DNA of 64,000 nt from Desulforamulus hydrothermalis Lam5 = DSM 18033 (GCF_000315365.1 NZ_CAOS01000003.1:248001-312000), one strand, 5' to 3'; positions 43,522 through 52,529 are shown, numbered from the stretch's first letter. The notes: a model not told the origin generated them from the sequence alone. Made by a program: numbers and translations.

Positions 43522-44433
43522 GTGAATTTTTCTCATCTTAAAGTTTTTCTTACCCTGGCTGAAACAGGCAGTGTGACAAAAACCAGCAAGTTGTTAGAAT
43601 TATCTCAACCTACCATTAATCATAATATTTACCTGTTAGAACAACATTACGGAGCTAAATTGTTCGATCGGTCAAATAAAAAAATAAAATTGACCAGGTT
43701 TGGCCAGGTCTTACAAAAGTATGTTGCAGAAATTCTTAATTTATTGGAACAATCCGAAAAACATATCGAAAGTCTTATGGGCGAATTAAGCGGTGATTTA
43801 TACCTGGGGGCCAGTCATACCATTGCTGAAAATGTTTTGCCTAAAATTATGGGCATGTTTAACCATGATTACCCCGAGGTAAATATTCACCTGGAAGTTA
43901 CCAACACGCAACATATAGTTGATCATATATTAGAAAACAAACTTGATTTGGGTCTTATTGAAGGACCGGTGACACATGAAAAAATTGTTGCCAAGCCGTT
44001 TATGGAAGACGAACTGCTGGTGGTACTGCCTTATAATCACCCGCTGGCCATTAAGAAAAATTTGACTCTCAAGGAGCTGGCCAGTCTACCCTTTGTATTG
44101 AGAGAACATGGCTCCGGCACCCGGGTGGTTATGGAAACCGCTCTGCGCAAAGCTGGTTTAGACCCCGCTGAGTTAAATACCGTTATGGAGTTGGGCAATA
44201 CCCAAGCGGTCATCGGTGCAGTGGAGGCCGGCCTGGGAGCAACCATATTATCCGCCCTGGCCGTAACCAAGGAAATTCAGTTAAAGACAGTAAAAACCTG
44301 CAAGATAGCAAATGTAAATATTGTGCGGTTTTTCTCTCTTATTATGAATAAAGATAAACCGCTGACACCGGTTTGTGAAACTTTTCTGTCATTTATAACG
44401 TCCGAGGAAGTAATGAAATTATTTAAAAATTAA
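43522..44433 (+). CDS. LysR-family transcriptional regulator
   Basis: About 303 residues: the N-terminal winged helix FSHLKVFLTLAETGSVTKTSKLLELSQPTINHNI and the type 2 periplasmic-fold effector domain, with LYLGASHTIAENVLP and VGLGATILS-like sequence. It resembles the CysL/CbbR branch of regulators. Two earlier starts (GTG 43513, ATG 43516) are too close to the AAGGG site; the GTG at 43522 fits best. LysR regulators usually control the divergent gene, here the O-methyltransferase, or the downstream hydrogenase operon. Its effector is unknown. Confidence 0.9.
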   Translation: MNFSHLKVFLTLAETGSVTKTSKLLELSQPTINHNIYLLEQHYGAKLFDRSNKKIKLTRFGQVLQKYVAEILNLLEQSEKHIESLMGELSGDLYLGASHTIAENVLPKIMGMFNHDYPEVNIHLEVTNTQHIVDHILENKLDLGLIEGPVTHEKIVAKPFMEDELLVVLPYNHPLAIKKNLTLKELASLPFVLREHGSGTRVVMETALRKAGLDPAELNTVMELGNTQAVIGAVEAGLGATILSALAVTKEIQLKTVKTCKIANVNIVRFFSLIMNKDKPLTPVCETFLSFITSEEVMKLFKN

Positions 44434-44755
44434 TTTATGAACAGGCCGACAACAAAAAGGCCTGTTTTTTGTTTTGAAAAATTTTTCTAAATGTTCTTTT
44501 AATTGCAGGAATTATTAATATTTAGAAGAATAATTAGTGGTAAAGTCATTGTTAACAGTTTTGCTGATTGTCCATGTACGCTTTTTCTCAAGTACATCAA
44601 CAGACCGCTGTTTTGCGGCATCATCGTCTTAGGCCAGGCATCGTTTTACCGCAATTGCTTGGCCTATTTTATTGGTTTTGTTAATAAAAATAGATAAAAA
44701 AGTTTTTAAGTTTTTTATTTAACCTTTCCCATATAAACCTAAGGGAGGAGAGTAT
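44434..44755. other. Intergenic region before the periplasmic hydrogenase operon
   Basis: A 322-nt AT-rich gap with the terminator of the LysR gene at its left end. A second weak stem at about 44632-44672 (arms AGGCCA and TGGCCT, then ATTTTATT) could be another terminator or attenuator for the hydrogenase genes. A 64-codon frame at 44503-44697 looks spurious. Confidence 0.45.
44439..44470 (+). terminator. Intrinsic terminator after the LysR-family gene
   Basis: Stem AACAGGCC / GGCCTGTT with an 11-nt loop, followed by TTTTG. Confidence 0.85.
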
Positions 44756-46327
44756 ATGGAAAACCGCACTGCAAAACCAAAAACAGTATCAAGGCGGGGC
44801 TTCCTTAAAATGCTGGGCGGCGTAAGCCTCACCGGCGTAGCTGCTTCCATTGCCGGCTGCAGCCAGGATCCCGCCGGCGGCAAGGGCTGGCTGCCCCAGC
44901 AATACCAGGTTGCCAGCGCCTGGCCGGTACAAGTGAAGGGGCGTATTCCCATTGACCCCACCAATCCCTCCATCGTGCGAGATGACAAAAAGTGCATCTT
45001 GTGCGGCCAGTGCATTGAAGCCTGCCAAAGGGTGCAAACAGTCTATGGGTACTACGAAACCCCCATTAAAAACGACATTACCTGCGTCAACTGCGGCCAG
45101 TGTACCCTGTGGTGCCCCACCGCAGCCATCACGGAAAGGGATGAGATTGACAAAGTAGTCAAGGCCCTGGAAGACAAGAACATCCATGTGGTTGTTCAAA
45201 CCGCCCCGGCCACCCGGGTTGCCCTGGGTGAGGAATTTGGTATGCCGCCGGGCAGCATTGTTGAAGGCAAGCAGGTAGCCGCCCTGAAAAAACTGGGGTT
45301 TGACGCTGTCTTTGACACCAACTTTACTGCAGACCTTACCATTATGGAAGAAGGTACCGAACTGGTTCGCCGGGTGGCCGGTGACTTGAAAGGCGTTAAA
45401 CCGCTGCCCCAGTTTACCTCCTGCAGCCCCGGCTGGGTAAAATTCTGTGAATACTTCTATCCCGACCTGCTGGAGCATATGTCTTCCTGCAAATCTCCCC
45501 AACAAATGCTGGGGGCGCTGGTAAAAACCTATTATGCCAAAGAAAAGGGTATTGATCCTGCAAAAATATTCTCGGTTTCCATCATGCCCTGCACTGCTAA
45601 AAAATACGAGTGCAACCGTCCGGAAATGAATGACGCCGGCAAACATGTGGGCAATGAAAAACTGCGGGATGTTGACGTAGTGCTTACCACCCGTGAACTG
45701 GCCCGCTTAATAAAAATGAAAGGTATTGACATAAATAATTTGGAAGATGCCCAGTACGACCCGCTGATGGGCGAAGGCACCGGGGCAGCGGTAATTTTCG
45801 GTGCCACCGGCGGCGTTATGGAGGCGGCTGTCCGTTCCGCTTACTTCTTAATTACAAAGGAGAACCCGCCGGAGGCGCTGTTGAACTTAACACCGGTGCG
45901 CGGTTTGCAGGGTGTTAAAGAAGCCTCTCTGGAAATCCCCGGCGTGGGCCAGGTTAATGTGGCCATTTGTCACGGCTTAAGCAATGCCCGTAAGGTTTTG
46001 GATCAATTGCGGGAAGATAAAAAGCAAGGCAAACCGCCTCGTTACCACTTTATCGAATTTATGAGCTGCCCGGGCGGATGCATCAGCGGCGGCGGCCAGC
46101 CCAGGACCTCCCTGCCCCCCTCTGATCAGGTGCGCCAGGCACGTCTTAACAGCATTTACCAAATTGACGCCAAAATTTATAAAAAGCGCCTGAGTCACGA
46201 AAACCAGGAAGTAGCCATGCTGTACCAAAAATTCCTGGAAAAGCCCAACAGCCATTTGGCCGAAGAACTGCTGCATACCGAATATGTTGATCGCAGCAAA
46301 ACCTTTACGCCCAAGCAAAAGGCTTAA
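44756..46327 (+). CDS. Tat-exported [FeFe] hydrogenase catalytic subunit
   Basis: A 523-residue periplasmic hydrogenase that oxidises H2 or makes it at the H-cluster. The N terminus has a twin-arginine signal, VSRRGFLKMLGG, then a hydrophobic stretch. Two [4Fe-4S] motifs follow: CILCGQCIEACQ and CVNCGQCTLWCP. The H-cluster signatures are FTSCSPGWVKFCE, IMPCTAKKYECNRPE and FMSCPGGCISGGGQP. The small-subunit region is fused at the C terminus. It heads an operon with a four-cluster Fe-S protein and an NrfD-type membrane protein, so electrons probably go to the menaquinone pool. AAGGGAGGAG precedes the start. Confidence 0.95.
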   Translation: MENRTAKPKTVSRRGFLKMLGGVSLTGVAASIAGCSQDPAGGKGWLPQQYQVASAWPVQVKGRIPIDPTNPSIVRDDKKCILCGQCIEACQRVQTVYGYYETPIKNDITCVNCGQCTLWCPTAAITERDEIDKVVKALEDKNIHVVVQTAPATRVALGEEFGMPPGSIVEGKQVAALKKLGFDAVFDTNFTADLTIMEEGTELVRRVAGDLKGVKPLPQFTSCSPGWVKFCEYFYPDLLEHMSSCKSPQQMLGALVKTYYAKEKGIDPAKIFSVSIMPCTAKKYECNRPEMNDAGKHVGNEKLRDVDVVLTTRELARLIKMKGIDINNLEDAQYDPLMGEGTGAAVIFGATGGVMEAAVRSAYFLITKENPPEALLNLTPVRGLQGVKEASLEIPGVGQVNVAICHGLSNARKVLDQLREDKKQGKPPRYHFIEFMSCPGGCISGGGQPRTSLPPSDQVRQARLNSIYQIDAKIYKKRLSHENQEVAMLYQKFLEKPNSHLAEELLHTEYVDRSKTFTPKQKA

Positions 46328-46349
46328 GTCAAGGTAGGAGGTGAAAAAA

Positions 46350-47132
46350 ATGGCAAAAGGTGTATTAGTGGATATTACCAAATGTGTGGGCTGCGGCAGC
46401 TGCACGGTGGCCTGCAAACTTTGGAATGATATGAAGTTTACCGAGCAAGAGCCCACCATGGGGCCGCAAGCTAAACTTTCGGCTAATAACTGGACAGTTG
46501 TTCGCTTTAATGAGGTTAAGAAAGACAACGAAACCGTCTGGCGGTTCGTTAAAAGCCAGTGCCTGCACTGCCAGGATGCTGCCTGTGCTTCTGCCTGCTT
46601 TGCCAAGGCATTGCAAAAAACCAAAGACGGCCCGGTTATTTATTACCCTCATTTATGCGTCGGTTGCCGCTACTGTATGATTGCCTGCCCCTTTGATGTG
46701 CCGAAATATGAATGGGATAAGACATTCCCGCTGGTATCCAAGTGCCAGATGTGTTCTACCAAAGTGGCTAAAGGCGAGGCTCCGGCTTGTGTTTCCGTTT
46801 GCCCTGCCGGTGTGTTTAAATTCGGTGAGCGGGATGAGCTGTTGAGAGAAGCCAAGTCTGTCATTGCGCAGGACAGTAAGTATATAAAAGAAGTTTACGG
46901 CGAAAAACAAGCCGGCGGCACCTCGTGGCTGTACATTTCTGACGTACCCTTTGAACAACTGGGCTTTAATACCAAGATCAGCAGTGTTCCTGTATCTACC
47001 TACTCACACAACTTCCTGAAATACACTCCGGCAGTAGCCATCAGCTGGGGCATCATTTTAACCGGTCTTTATCATTACACCAAGCGGCGCAACGAAATTT
47101 CCAAAGGCTCCGGTAAGAACGTTAAAATGTAA
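46350..47132 (+). CDS. Four-cluster ferredoxin subunit (HybA/HmcB-like) of the hydrogenase
   Basis: About 260 residues. Four cysteine motifs suit [4Fe-4S] clusters: CVGCGSCTVACKLWN, CLHCQDAACASACF, CVGCRYCMIACPFDVPKYE and CQMCSTKV with CVSVCP. A C-terminal membrane anchor lies at YTPAVAISWGIILTGLYHY. There is no signal peptide, so it probably crosses the membrane together with the Tat-exported hydrogenase subunit, as DmsB-type partners do. It carries electrons from the hydrogenase to the NrfD-like subunit. The ATG at 46350 has a strong TAGGAGG site. Confidence 0.92.
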   Translation: MAKGVLVDITKCVGCGSCTVACKLWNDMKFTEQEPTMGPQAKLSANNWTVVRFNEVKKDNETVWRFVKSQCLHCQDAACASACFAKALQKTKDGPVIYYPHLCVGCRYCMIACPFDVPKYEWDKTFPLVSKCQMCSTKVAKGEAPACVSVCPAGVFKFGERDELLREAKSVIAQDSKYIKEVYGEKQAGGTSWLYISDVPFEQLGFNTKISSVPVSTYSHNFLKYTPAVAISWGIILTGLYHYTKRRNEISKGSGKNVKM

Positions 47133-47188
47133 TGTGTTTATTGGCATCATAAATTATTAATTTAAAATCTTGATTAGGGGGGAAACAC

Positions 47189-48314
47189 ATGACGGCTCAA
47201 GGTTGGAGTTTTCGCATGACTCCCATTCGCAAATTGTTAATTCTCCTGGCCGCCCTTTGCCTTGGTGTTAGCATATTCCGTTTAGCAACCGGGCTGGGCA
47301 CGGTCACAAATTTAAATGACGATTGGCCCTGGGGCCTGTGGATTGGTTTTGATGTGCTGACCGGTGTGGCGTTAGCGGGGCGGCGGTTATTTTACCGCCA
47401 TTATTGTCCATGTGCTGCACCGAGAAAAATACCTGCCCATTGCTCGGGCGGCTATGTTAACCTCTCTGCTGGGTTACCTGCTGGTAATGGCCGGCCTGTT
47501 CCTGGATATCGGTCAATGGTTTAATTTTTGGCGCCCCTTTGTTTCCTGGGGTCATACCTCAGTGCTGTTTGAAGTCTTCTGGTGCGTATCCTGTTACACC
47601 ACTGTGCAAGTGCTGGAGTTTGGCGAAATCTTAACGGAAAAAGTGGGCAAAAAATGGCACAACGCTTTTAAAACAGCCATGCCCTTCCTGTTGATTATCG
47701 GGATTATCTTCCCGACCCTGCACCAGTCATCCCTGGGCGGGCTGTACCTGGTGGCGGTAGATAAACTGTATCCCCTTTGGTGGTCTACCTTAATACCTTA
47801 TTTCTTCCTGATTTCTTCCTTCTTTGTCGGTCCTGCCATGATTTGCGTGGAATCTACCTTAGCCGGCAACGCTTACAACCACAAAGTGCCGGTGGAAGTT
47901 CTGCGGGGTCTGGCCAGAATTGGCGGCTGGTTTATGATCCTTTACCTGGCTCTGAAAATTTTTGACCTGTCCAACCGCAACGTCTGGAACCTGGTGTTTG
48001 CCGGCAATTTGGAAGGCAACCTGTTCCTGGTAGAAATAATCCTCTGCGTCATTGTACCGATTATTATTGTGTTCAGCGGATTAAGCGCTTCCCGCTCCGG
48101 TCTGTTCATTTACGGACTGCTGGTAAGCGGCGGTGTAATTCTTAACCGCATGAACGTTGTCTTTACCGGCATGTCCGGGCATGCCAACGCTTCTTACTTC
48201 CCTTCCGTCTGGGAATGGTCAGTCAGTATCGGCCTGGTTTCCATTGGTGTACTGGCCTACTGCTTTATCGTAGAAAACTTTAGCATTCTTGGCCATGACG
48301 AACACCATGCCTAA
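47189..48314 (+). CDS. NrfD/HybB-type membrane subunit, reading frame broken by a probable homopolymer error
   Basis: The encoded protein is an integral membrane quinone-interacting subunit of the HybB/NrfD family, about 375 residues. The first part reads through WPWGLWIGFDVLTGVALAG; the rest, from VLHREKYLPIARAAML, continues in another reading frame. Removing one G from the run at 47377-47380 restores a continuous ALAGGGYFTAIIVHVLHREK join that matches the family. Sequence after the shift has several helices and the family histidine in TLHQSSLGGLYLV. I infer a sequencing error, not a dead gene. The start ATG at 47189 has a TAGGGGGG site. Confidence 0.88.
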
Positions 48315-48341
48315 ACCTTAAACTAAATAACCGTAAAATTA

Positions 48342-48633
48342 AGCAGTCCACCCGGACTGCTCAGGCTGTAGACAAAAAAGTCAAGGTGGTTTAATGATCC
48401 CCTGCCGGCGACTTGTCGAAGCACCGGTCACAGCACTTGATGAGCGAAAGGAGCCATTGGGCTGGCGCCCACAGGACGTGGGCGCCAGCCGAACCGGGTC
48501 AGGATGGCCCGTTTGAGGCGACCCCAAGGGCGACTGTAGCGAATCATAGTGCTGTCGGTGCGTAGACCGGAGCTAAAGGGGATCATAAACCACTATTACG
48601 TTTGTCGACACTCTGGCAGTTCCCACGGACTGC
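48342..48633 (+). repeat. Terminator-embedded structured element, copy 3 (with its flanking hairpins)
   Basis: The core at about 48362-48615 (254 bp) is similar to copies 1 and 2 but is the most diverged (for example GTTTAATGATCCCC in the left subterminal arm). Ends are CAGGCTGTAGACAAA and, on the other strand, CAGAGTGTCGACAAA. The flanking hairpins at 48342-48361 and 48616-48633 share arms GCAGT(C)C / GGACTGC and differ only in loop and one bulge. It lies between the hydrogenase operon and the convergent YkgJ-type gene. Confidence 0.85.
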
Positions 48634-48707
48634 TTAATTAGTTACCTGCGATTTTGTTAAAACACCAACCACAGCACACATGAGCAAAGGAAAAATGAGA
48701 TAATCTT

Positions 48708-49532
48708 CTAATCTTGCCCTGTAAGGAGAATCTTCTTCACTCGTTCCATCATACTTGCCTGGCCGTTACTGTTAACAAAAGTTTGAGCCAGGGGGCCATG
48801 GCCAAAACCGGCCGCCAATTCTGTTAAAACCGCCTTTAAAGCCCGCATGCGGCGGCAGTAAAACTCCTCATGATTAACCGCCTGTTCCGAAATCTCCAAT
48901 TTACTTCTCAACGAATCCGGGCCATACAGCAAGGGCATTAAAATTTGCGAAATATGGGGGTTCATCCAGGTCCGGCTGTTTAAGACAGTGGTAGCGTAAT
49001 TTATCAATTCCAGATACAAATCAGACAACCGGTAAAACTTTTCGCTTTCTGCATCGTGCAGCCATTCCGCCACCGTCCAGGACTTTTCGCTTTTATGTCC
49101 CAGGCAAAAATCCATTTTATCCACCATAAAAATTCGTTCTTGCTTGGTACCGTCCGGTGCAAAACGCACCGCCCGGCCAATGGGGTAGGTGCGGCAGTTG
49201 CGGGAACGTACGGGGTAAATTTTGCACCGTCCGTCCTGCAGCATAAAAATACAGGGGCCATCTTCAGCATGTCTTAATCTTACATAGGGCCACTTTAATT
49301 CATGGCTGAAGTCAACCTTGCAGTATTGTGAGATAAACTGCCGGCCGGAAATTGCCAGATAGCGAGCCATTATTTCGATATCCCAAGGATCTAACAGGAT
49401 GGTAATATTTTGACAGCAGCGGCCCATACAGTCTGCCTTACACGCAAAGGAAAACCTGTGATCAAGGGACAAGGCCGGCAAACTGCCGTCATCCAACCTT
49501 TTCAAGAGATCCTGCTTATAATGATAGGACAT
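48708..49532 (-). CDS. YkgJ-family cysteine cluster protein
   Basis: About 274 residues. The YkgJ (zinc or iron-sulfur) motif is RFSFACKADCMGRCCQNITI, with four clustered cysteines, then CKIYPVRSRNCRTYPIG with two more. These eight-cysteine-type proteins are of unknown function; several coordinate a metal cluster. Residues 160-274 are helical. The ATG at 49532 is preferred because GGGAG lies just upstream. Confidence 0.8.
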   Translation of the reverse strand: MSYHYKQDLLKRLDDGSLPALSLDHRFSFACKADCMGRCCQNITILLDPWDIEIMARYLAISGRQFISQYCKVDFSHELKWPYVRLRHAEDGPCIFMLQDGRCKIYPVRSRNCRTYPIGRAVRFAPDGTKQERIFMVDKMDFCLGHKSEKSWTVAEWLHDAESEKFYRLSDLYLELINYATTVLNSRTWMNPHISQILMPLLYGPDSLRSKLEISEQAVNHEEFYCRRMRALKAVLTELAAGFGHGPLAQTFVNSNGQASMMERVKKILLTGQD

Positions 49533-49965
49533 AGAAAAACTCCCTTCTCGCAAAATAGTTTATAAACTACGCTCGAATTTTTACCTGATCAATATAATTC
49601 AACGCCACAGCAGCAATACCTTGTGAAAGATTTATTAAATCTGTCAAAAAACCGGCAACCCTTTAGTGATAAAGTAAAATTAAGTTACTTTAATAAATCA
49701 CCCTAAGTCAGTTCTTGCCACCAAGTTGGCAAATATAATTAAAAAATTAAATTAAGCTGCTTTAACAAAGTAACTGCAACACCACAGCACCCGGCAGACG
49801 GCTTAATAATACCTGCATCTCGATTAAATTAAGGCAATATTAAAAATAATTTTGCTGTTTTTTCTTATTTGTATTAATTGCCAAGGCTGTTCAAAAAATA
49901 AATTTATGGTATAGTAAGTAAAGGATAGTGAACATTGTCACAAATAGCAAGGGGGTGGTGACACC
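49533..49965. other. Divergent intergenic region with a repeated AT-rich motif
   Basis: A 433-nt gap. Two related 21-mers with core TTAAG(T/C)T(A/G)CTTTAA lie at 49678-49698 and 49749-49769. A CRP/FNR-like site, GTGA-N6-TCAC, lies at 49928-49941 in front of the next small gene. I see no coding sequence here. Confidence 0.4.
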
Positions 49966-50163
49966 GTGAAAAAATGGAAAATACAATTGTGCAAAGCTGC
50001 TGCCGGCCCGGCTTGGCTTCCTATTGCTGTTTCATGTTTGTTAATGGTGCTCTTAAGTTGTTGTTCCTGGCTGTTTATGGCCGCCCCGAAAAGGCTGTTT
50101 AAAACCATTACAGCAACCGGCTGTCCCGTTATGGCGCAGAGAAAAATGATTGCCAAATCTTAA
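49966..50163 (+). CDS. Small membrane protein candidate (65 aa)
   Basis: A 65-residue frame from a GTG with a strong AAGGGGG site. A basic N terminus is followed by a hydrophobic segment (AVSCLLMVLLSCCSWLFMAA) and a basic tail. No family recognised. A CRP/FNR-like palindrome lies 25 nt upstream. The opposite strand has an overlapping frame without a ribosome binding site. Confidence 0.5.
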   Translation: MKKWKIQLCKAAAGPAWLPIAVSCLLMVLLSCCSWLFMAAPKRLFKTITATGCPVMAQRKMIAKS

Positions 50164-50288
50164 ACAGTAAAATATAATTTGGGCTAAATCAATGGTTTCC
50201 GCGGGATATTTTTATGTTTGTGAAGGGAGATTACAAGTAACATAGAATTATATAAAGTAATAACTTGTCATCAGAAAGGGTGTACTAA

Positions 50289-50531
50289 ATGGAAGAAAAT
50301 AAAGAATTTGAGTTAAACTTATCCGAGGAAACCTTGCAACAACTGGAGGAATACGCTGCTGAAAAGGGCACCACACCGGAAGATGTGGCTGAATACATTA
50401 TTTATGAATTCTTGCGCAATCAAATTCATGTTATTGAAAAGCGTTCCCAAGAGACAGGAGTCCCGGTTAATGAATTAATCAGTATGCAGTTCGGCAGAAT
50501 TTTAACTTACCTGAGAGATCAAAAGCATTAA
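50289..50531 (+). CDS. Small helical protein, unknown (80 aa)
   Basis: An 80-residue acidic, helical protein beginning MEENKEFELNLSEETLQQLE. The pattern ELNLSEETLQQLEEYAAEKG resembles ribbon-helix-helix DNA-binding proteins of antitoxin type, but no toxin gene is adjacent. The site AGAAAGGGTG supports the start. It ends 53 nt before a strong terminator shared with the convergent hydrogenase gene. Confidence 0.7.
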   Translation: MEENKEFELNLSEETLQQLEEYAAEKGTTPEDVAEYIIYEFLRNQIHVIEKRSQETGVPVNELISMQFGRILTYLRDQKH

Positions 50532-50583
50532 TAGGTGAACCGGTTGCAAATTGACGTGCAAACCTTCCTTTACTGAAAAAGCA

Positions 50584-50629
50584 ACCCCCCGGGAGGATAA
50601 ATCTGTCTTCACCTCCCGGGGGTGTTTTT
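50584..50629. terminator. Bidirectional terminator between convergent genes
   Basis: Long GC stem with arms CCCCCGGGAGG and CCTCCCGGGGG, followed on the plus strand by TGTTTTTT. It overlaps the stop codon of the convergent hydrogenase gene. Confidence 0.85.
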
Positions 50630-51900
50630 TATAAAAAGCTGCGGCTGAACATCCTGGCTTTTTCCTCGTCGAATAAATCATCAATTTCTTCAAAGCCTAA
50701 CTTTTTTAATAATGCCAATACATACTTGTTGTCTGCCGGTGTTAGGCTGTTAGCCTGTTCACCATAACGGTTTACCAATTCGGTACCCCGGGCAGGGTCA
50801 ATTAATACATGGGGACCACCCACACATCCTCCGACACAGCCCATACCTTCATAAAAATTAGCTATAATTTTACCGTCCAGGGCATCCTGCAGCAGTTGTT
50901 TGCATTCTTTCACTCCGTGTGCTTGGACAGCTTTAATTTGAATCTGTTTGTCCGGCCTGATGCGTTTCAAAGTATCCGCCACCGCTTTACTAACACCGCC
51001 GGTTCGGGCATAAATGCGACCACCGGTGGAGGAATGTTCTTTTTCATCTGCCACCATTGCTGCCGGGTCGATGCCAACCGCTTCAAATATTTGCTGCAAT
51101 TCTTTAAAAGTGATTACCACATCCACAGCATCCCGCACATCCGGTTCCTTGGCCTCAGCTTTTTTGGCAATGCAAGGCCCGATAAAAACCACCTTGGCAT
51201 CCGGGTGCAGCTTCTTAACCGACCGGCCGCAGGCCACCATCGGGGAAACCGACGGTGTAATGTGGGATGACAAACGGGTATATACTTTTTTTACCATCGA
51301 TACCCACATGGGACAACACATGCTGGTTAGCACAAAATCTCCGGATTTTTGTACATGGGCATCAAATTCCAGGGCTTCCCGGAAAGTCAGAATGTCAGCA
51401 AACAAAGCCACTTCGACCATACCGTAAAAGCCCAGTCTTTTAAGAGCAGCTCGCAGCTGACCGGGAGAAACTTCCTCCCCAAACTGCCCGATAAAAGCCG
51501 GTGCTATGATGGCATACACAGGCACTTTGCGGTTTTTAAGGATTTCGACCAGTGGTATGAATTCTTTTCTGTCCACCAGGCAATCGTGTTGGCAAACCTC
51601 CACACACTGACCGCAATCTGTACAATGGCTGCCCCGGATCACCACATGCCCCTGCTCATCCCGTTCAATGGCCCCCATCAGGCAAGATACCTGGCAGCCT
51701 TCGTCTTCGCAGCCGCAGCTGCAATCTCTTACCTTATAAACAACCCTGTCCGGGTCACCGCCACCGACTGCATATTGGATGTACTTTTCTACATCCCCAT
51801 CCCCCTGCTTTTTCAGTTTGGCAATGCCCTCATCTAACTTACCGTCATAAGCAGATTTTACCAGGTCTTTGAAAATTTGATCATATGTTAACTTTGTCAC
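50629..51900 (-). CDS. Monomeric cytoplasmic [FeFe] hydrogenase, group B-like
   Basis: A 423-residue protein without signal peptide. A cysteine-rich N-terminal region (VRDCSCGCEDEGCQVSC, then CTDCGQCVEVCQHDC) provides [4Fe-4S] clusters. The H-cluster motifs have variant forms: TSMCCPMWVS, GPCIAKKAE and EGMGCVGGCVGGP. This variant pattern, with no fused diaphorase or sensor domain, suits the group B enzymes of anaerobic Firmicutes, whose physiological role is little known. AGGAGGCTGC precedes the start. It stands alone in its transcription unit. Confidence 0.85.
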   Translation of the reverse strand: MTKLTYDQIFKDLVKSAYDGKLDEGIAKLKKQGDGDVEKYIQYAVGGGDPDRVVYKVRDCSCGCEDEGCQVSCLMGAIERDEQGHVVIRGSHCTDCGQCVEVCQHDCLVDRKEFIPLVEILKNRKVPVYAIIAPAFIGQFGEEVSPGQLRAALKRLGFYGMVEVALFADILTFREALEFDAHVQKSGDFVLTSMCCPMWVSMVKKVYTRLSSHITPSVSPMVACGRSVKKLHPDAKVVFIGPCIAKKAEAKEPDVRDAVDVVITFKELQQIFEAVGIDPAAMVADEKEHSSTGGRIYARTGGVSKAVADTLKRIRPDKQIQIKAVQAHGVKECKQLLQDALDGKIIANFYEGMGCVGGCVGGPHVLIDPARGTELVNRYGEQANSLTPADNKYVLALLKKLGFEEIDDLFDEEKARMFSRSFL

Positions 51901-51952
51901 TGCAGCCTCCTGAATTTATATTTTTTTCTATTTTCCCCGCAAACCAAAAAGA

Positions 51953-52014
51953 CTATGACTGGTATGTCATAGCCAGACTGTAGACAAAGGAAAGTCAAGG
52001 TGGTTTAATGATCC
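51953..52014 (+). repeat. Terminator-embedded structured element, copy 4 (left-end remnant)
   Basis: A hairpin with arms CTATGAC / GTCATAG (51953-51972) is followed by CCAGACTGTAGACAAAGG and then GTCAAGGTGGTTTAATGATC, as in copy 3. The similarity stops at 52014; the right half and second hairpin are absent. On the minus strand the hairpin is followed by TCTTTTT and so forms the terminator of the membrane protein gene at 52047. Confidence 0.75.
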
Positions 52015-52046
52015 TTATTTAAGTTTGCTGCCGTCCCCCACTTGAA

Positions 52047-52460
52047 TTATTTTTTAGCCTTACGGCTGCTTGGTTTTGCTCTGCTGCCTGCTGCTTTTTC
52101 CGGTACAGGTTTGGCTTGCTTGGGTGGTTGCTCAAGCAAACCTTTTTTGGCATTTATCAGCATAACACCGCTTCTGTATAGAAAATACAGCAAAGCCATC
52201 CAGGAAGTTACCTGATGCAGCACCGCCAACATGGTCATAAACCAGGTGGTTTGACTGGGCAAACCTATGGCATAGCCAAACCACAGGCATAAAACGCCGA
52301 TAGCCAACCGCCAGGCCAGGAGCATCCATTTCAGTTGATCTTCTGCCAAGTTGCCTTGTTCCCACTGCCACTGCACCAGGCCAAACAACAATGTAAGCAC
52401 AATAAATATTATGGTAAAAGTTAAACGTTTGTTTCTGATGTCCCTGGCCAGCTCATTCAT
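52047..52460 (-). CDS. Unrecognised small membrane protein
   Basis: A 137-residue protein with about four hydrophobic segments (residues about 14-110) and a basic, proline/lysine-rich tail (KQAKPVPEKAAGSRAKPSSR). No family recognised. It lies 69 nt after the aromatic-acid-exporter-like gene on the same strand and could be cotranscribed. Its terminator is formed by the hairpin of element copy 4. Confidence 0.65.
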   Translation of the reverse strand: MNELARDIRNKRLTFTIIFIVLTLLFGLVQWQWEQGNLAEDQLKWMLLAWRLAIGVLCLWFGYAIGLPSQTTWFMTMLAVLHQVTSWMALLYFLYRSGVMLINAKKGLLEQPPKQAKPVPEKAAGSRAKPSSRKAKK

Positions 52461-52529
52461 CTTAAAAGCTCACTCCAACTTCGAGTTTTTTACCATTATA
52501 GCACACAATCGGCCTACTGGATATATCTT

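Noticed and set aside
44503-44697. A 64-codon frame before the hydrogenase operon
   Set aside because: No ribosome binding site, unusual composition, and it overlaps a possible stem-loop.
49938-50156. A minus-strand 72-codon frame opposite the small membrane protein
   Set aside because: No ribosome binding site and it overlaps the better supported plus-strand frame.
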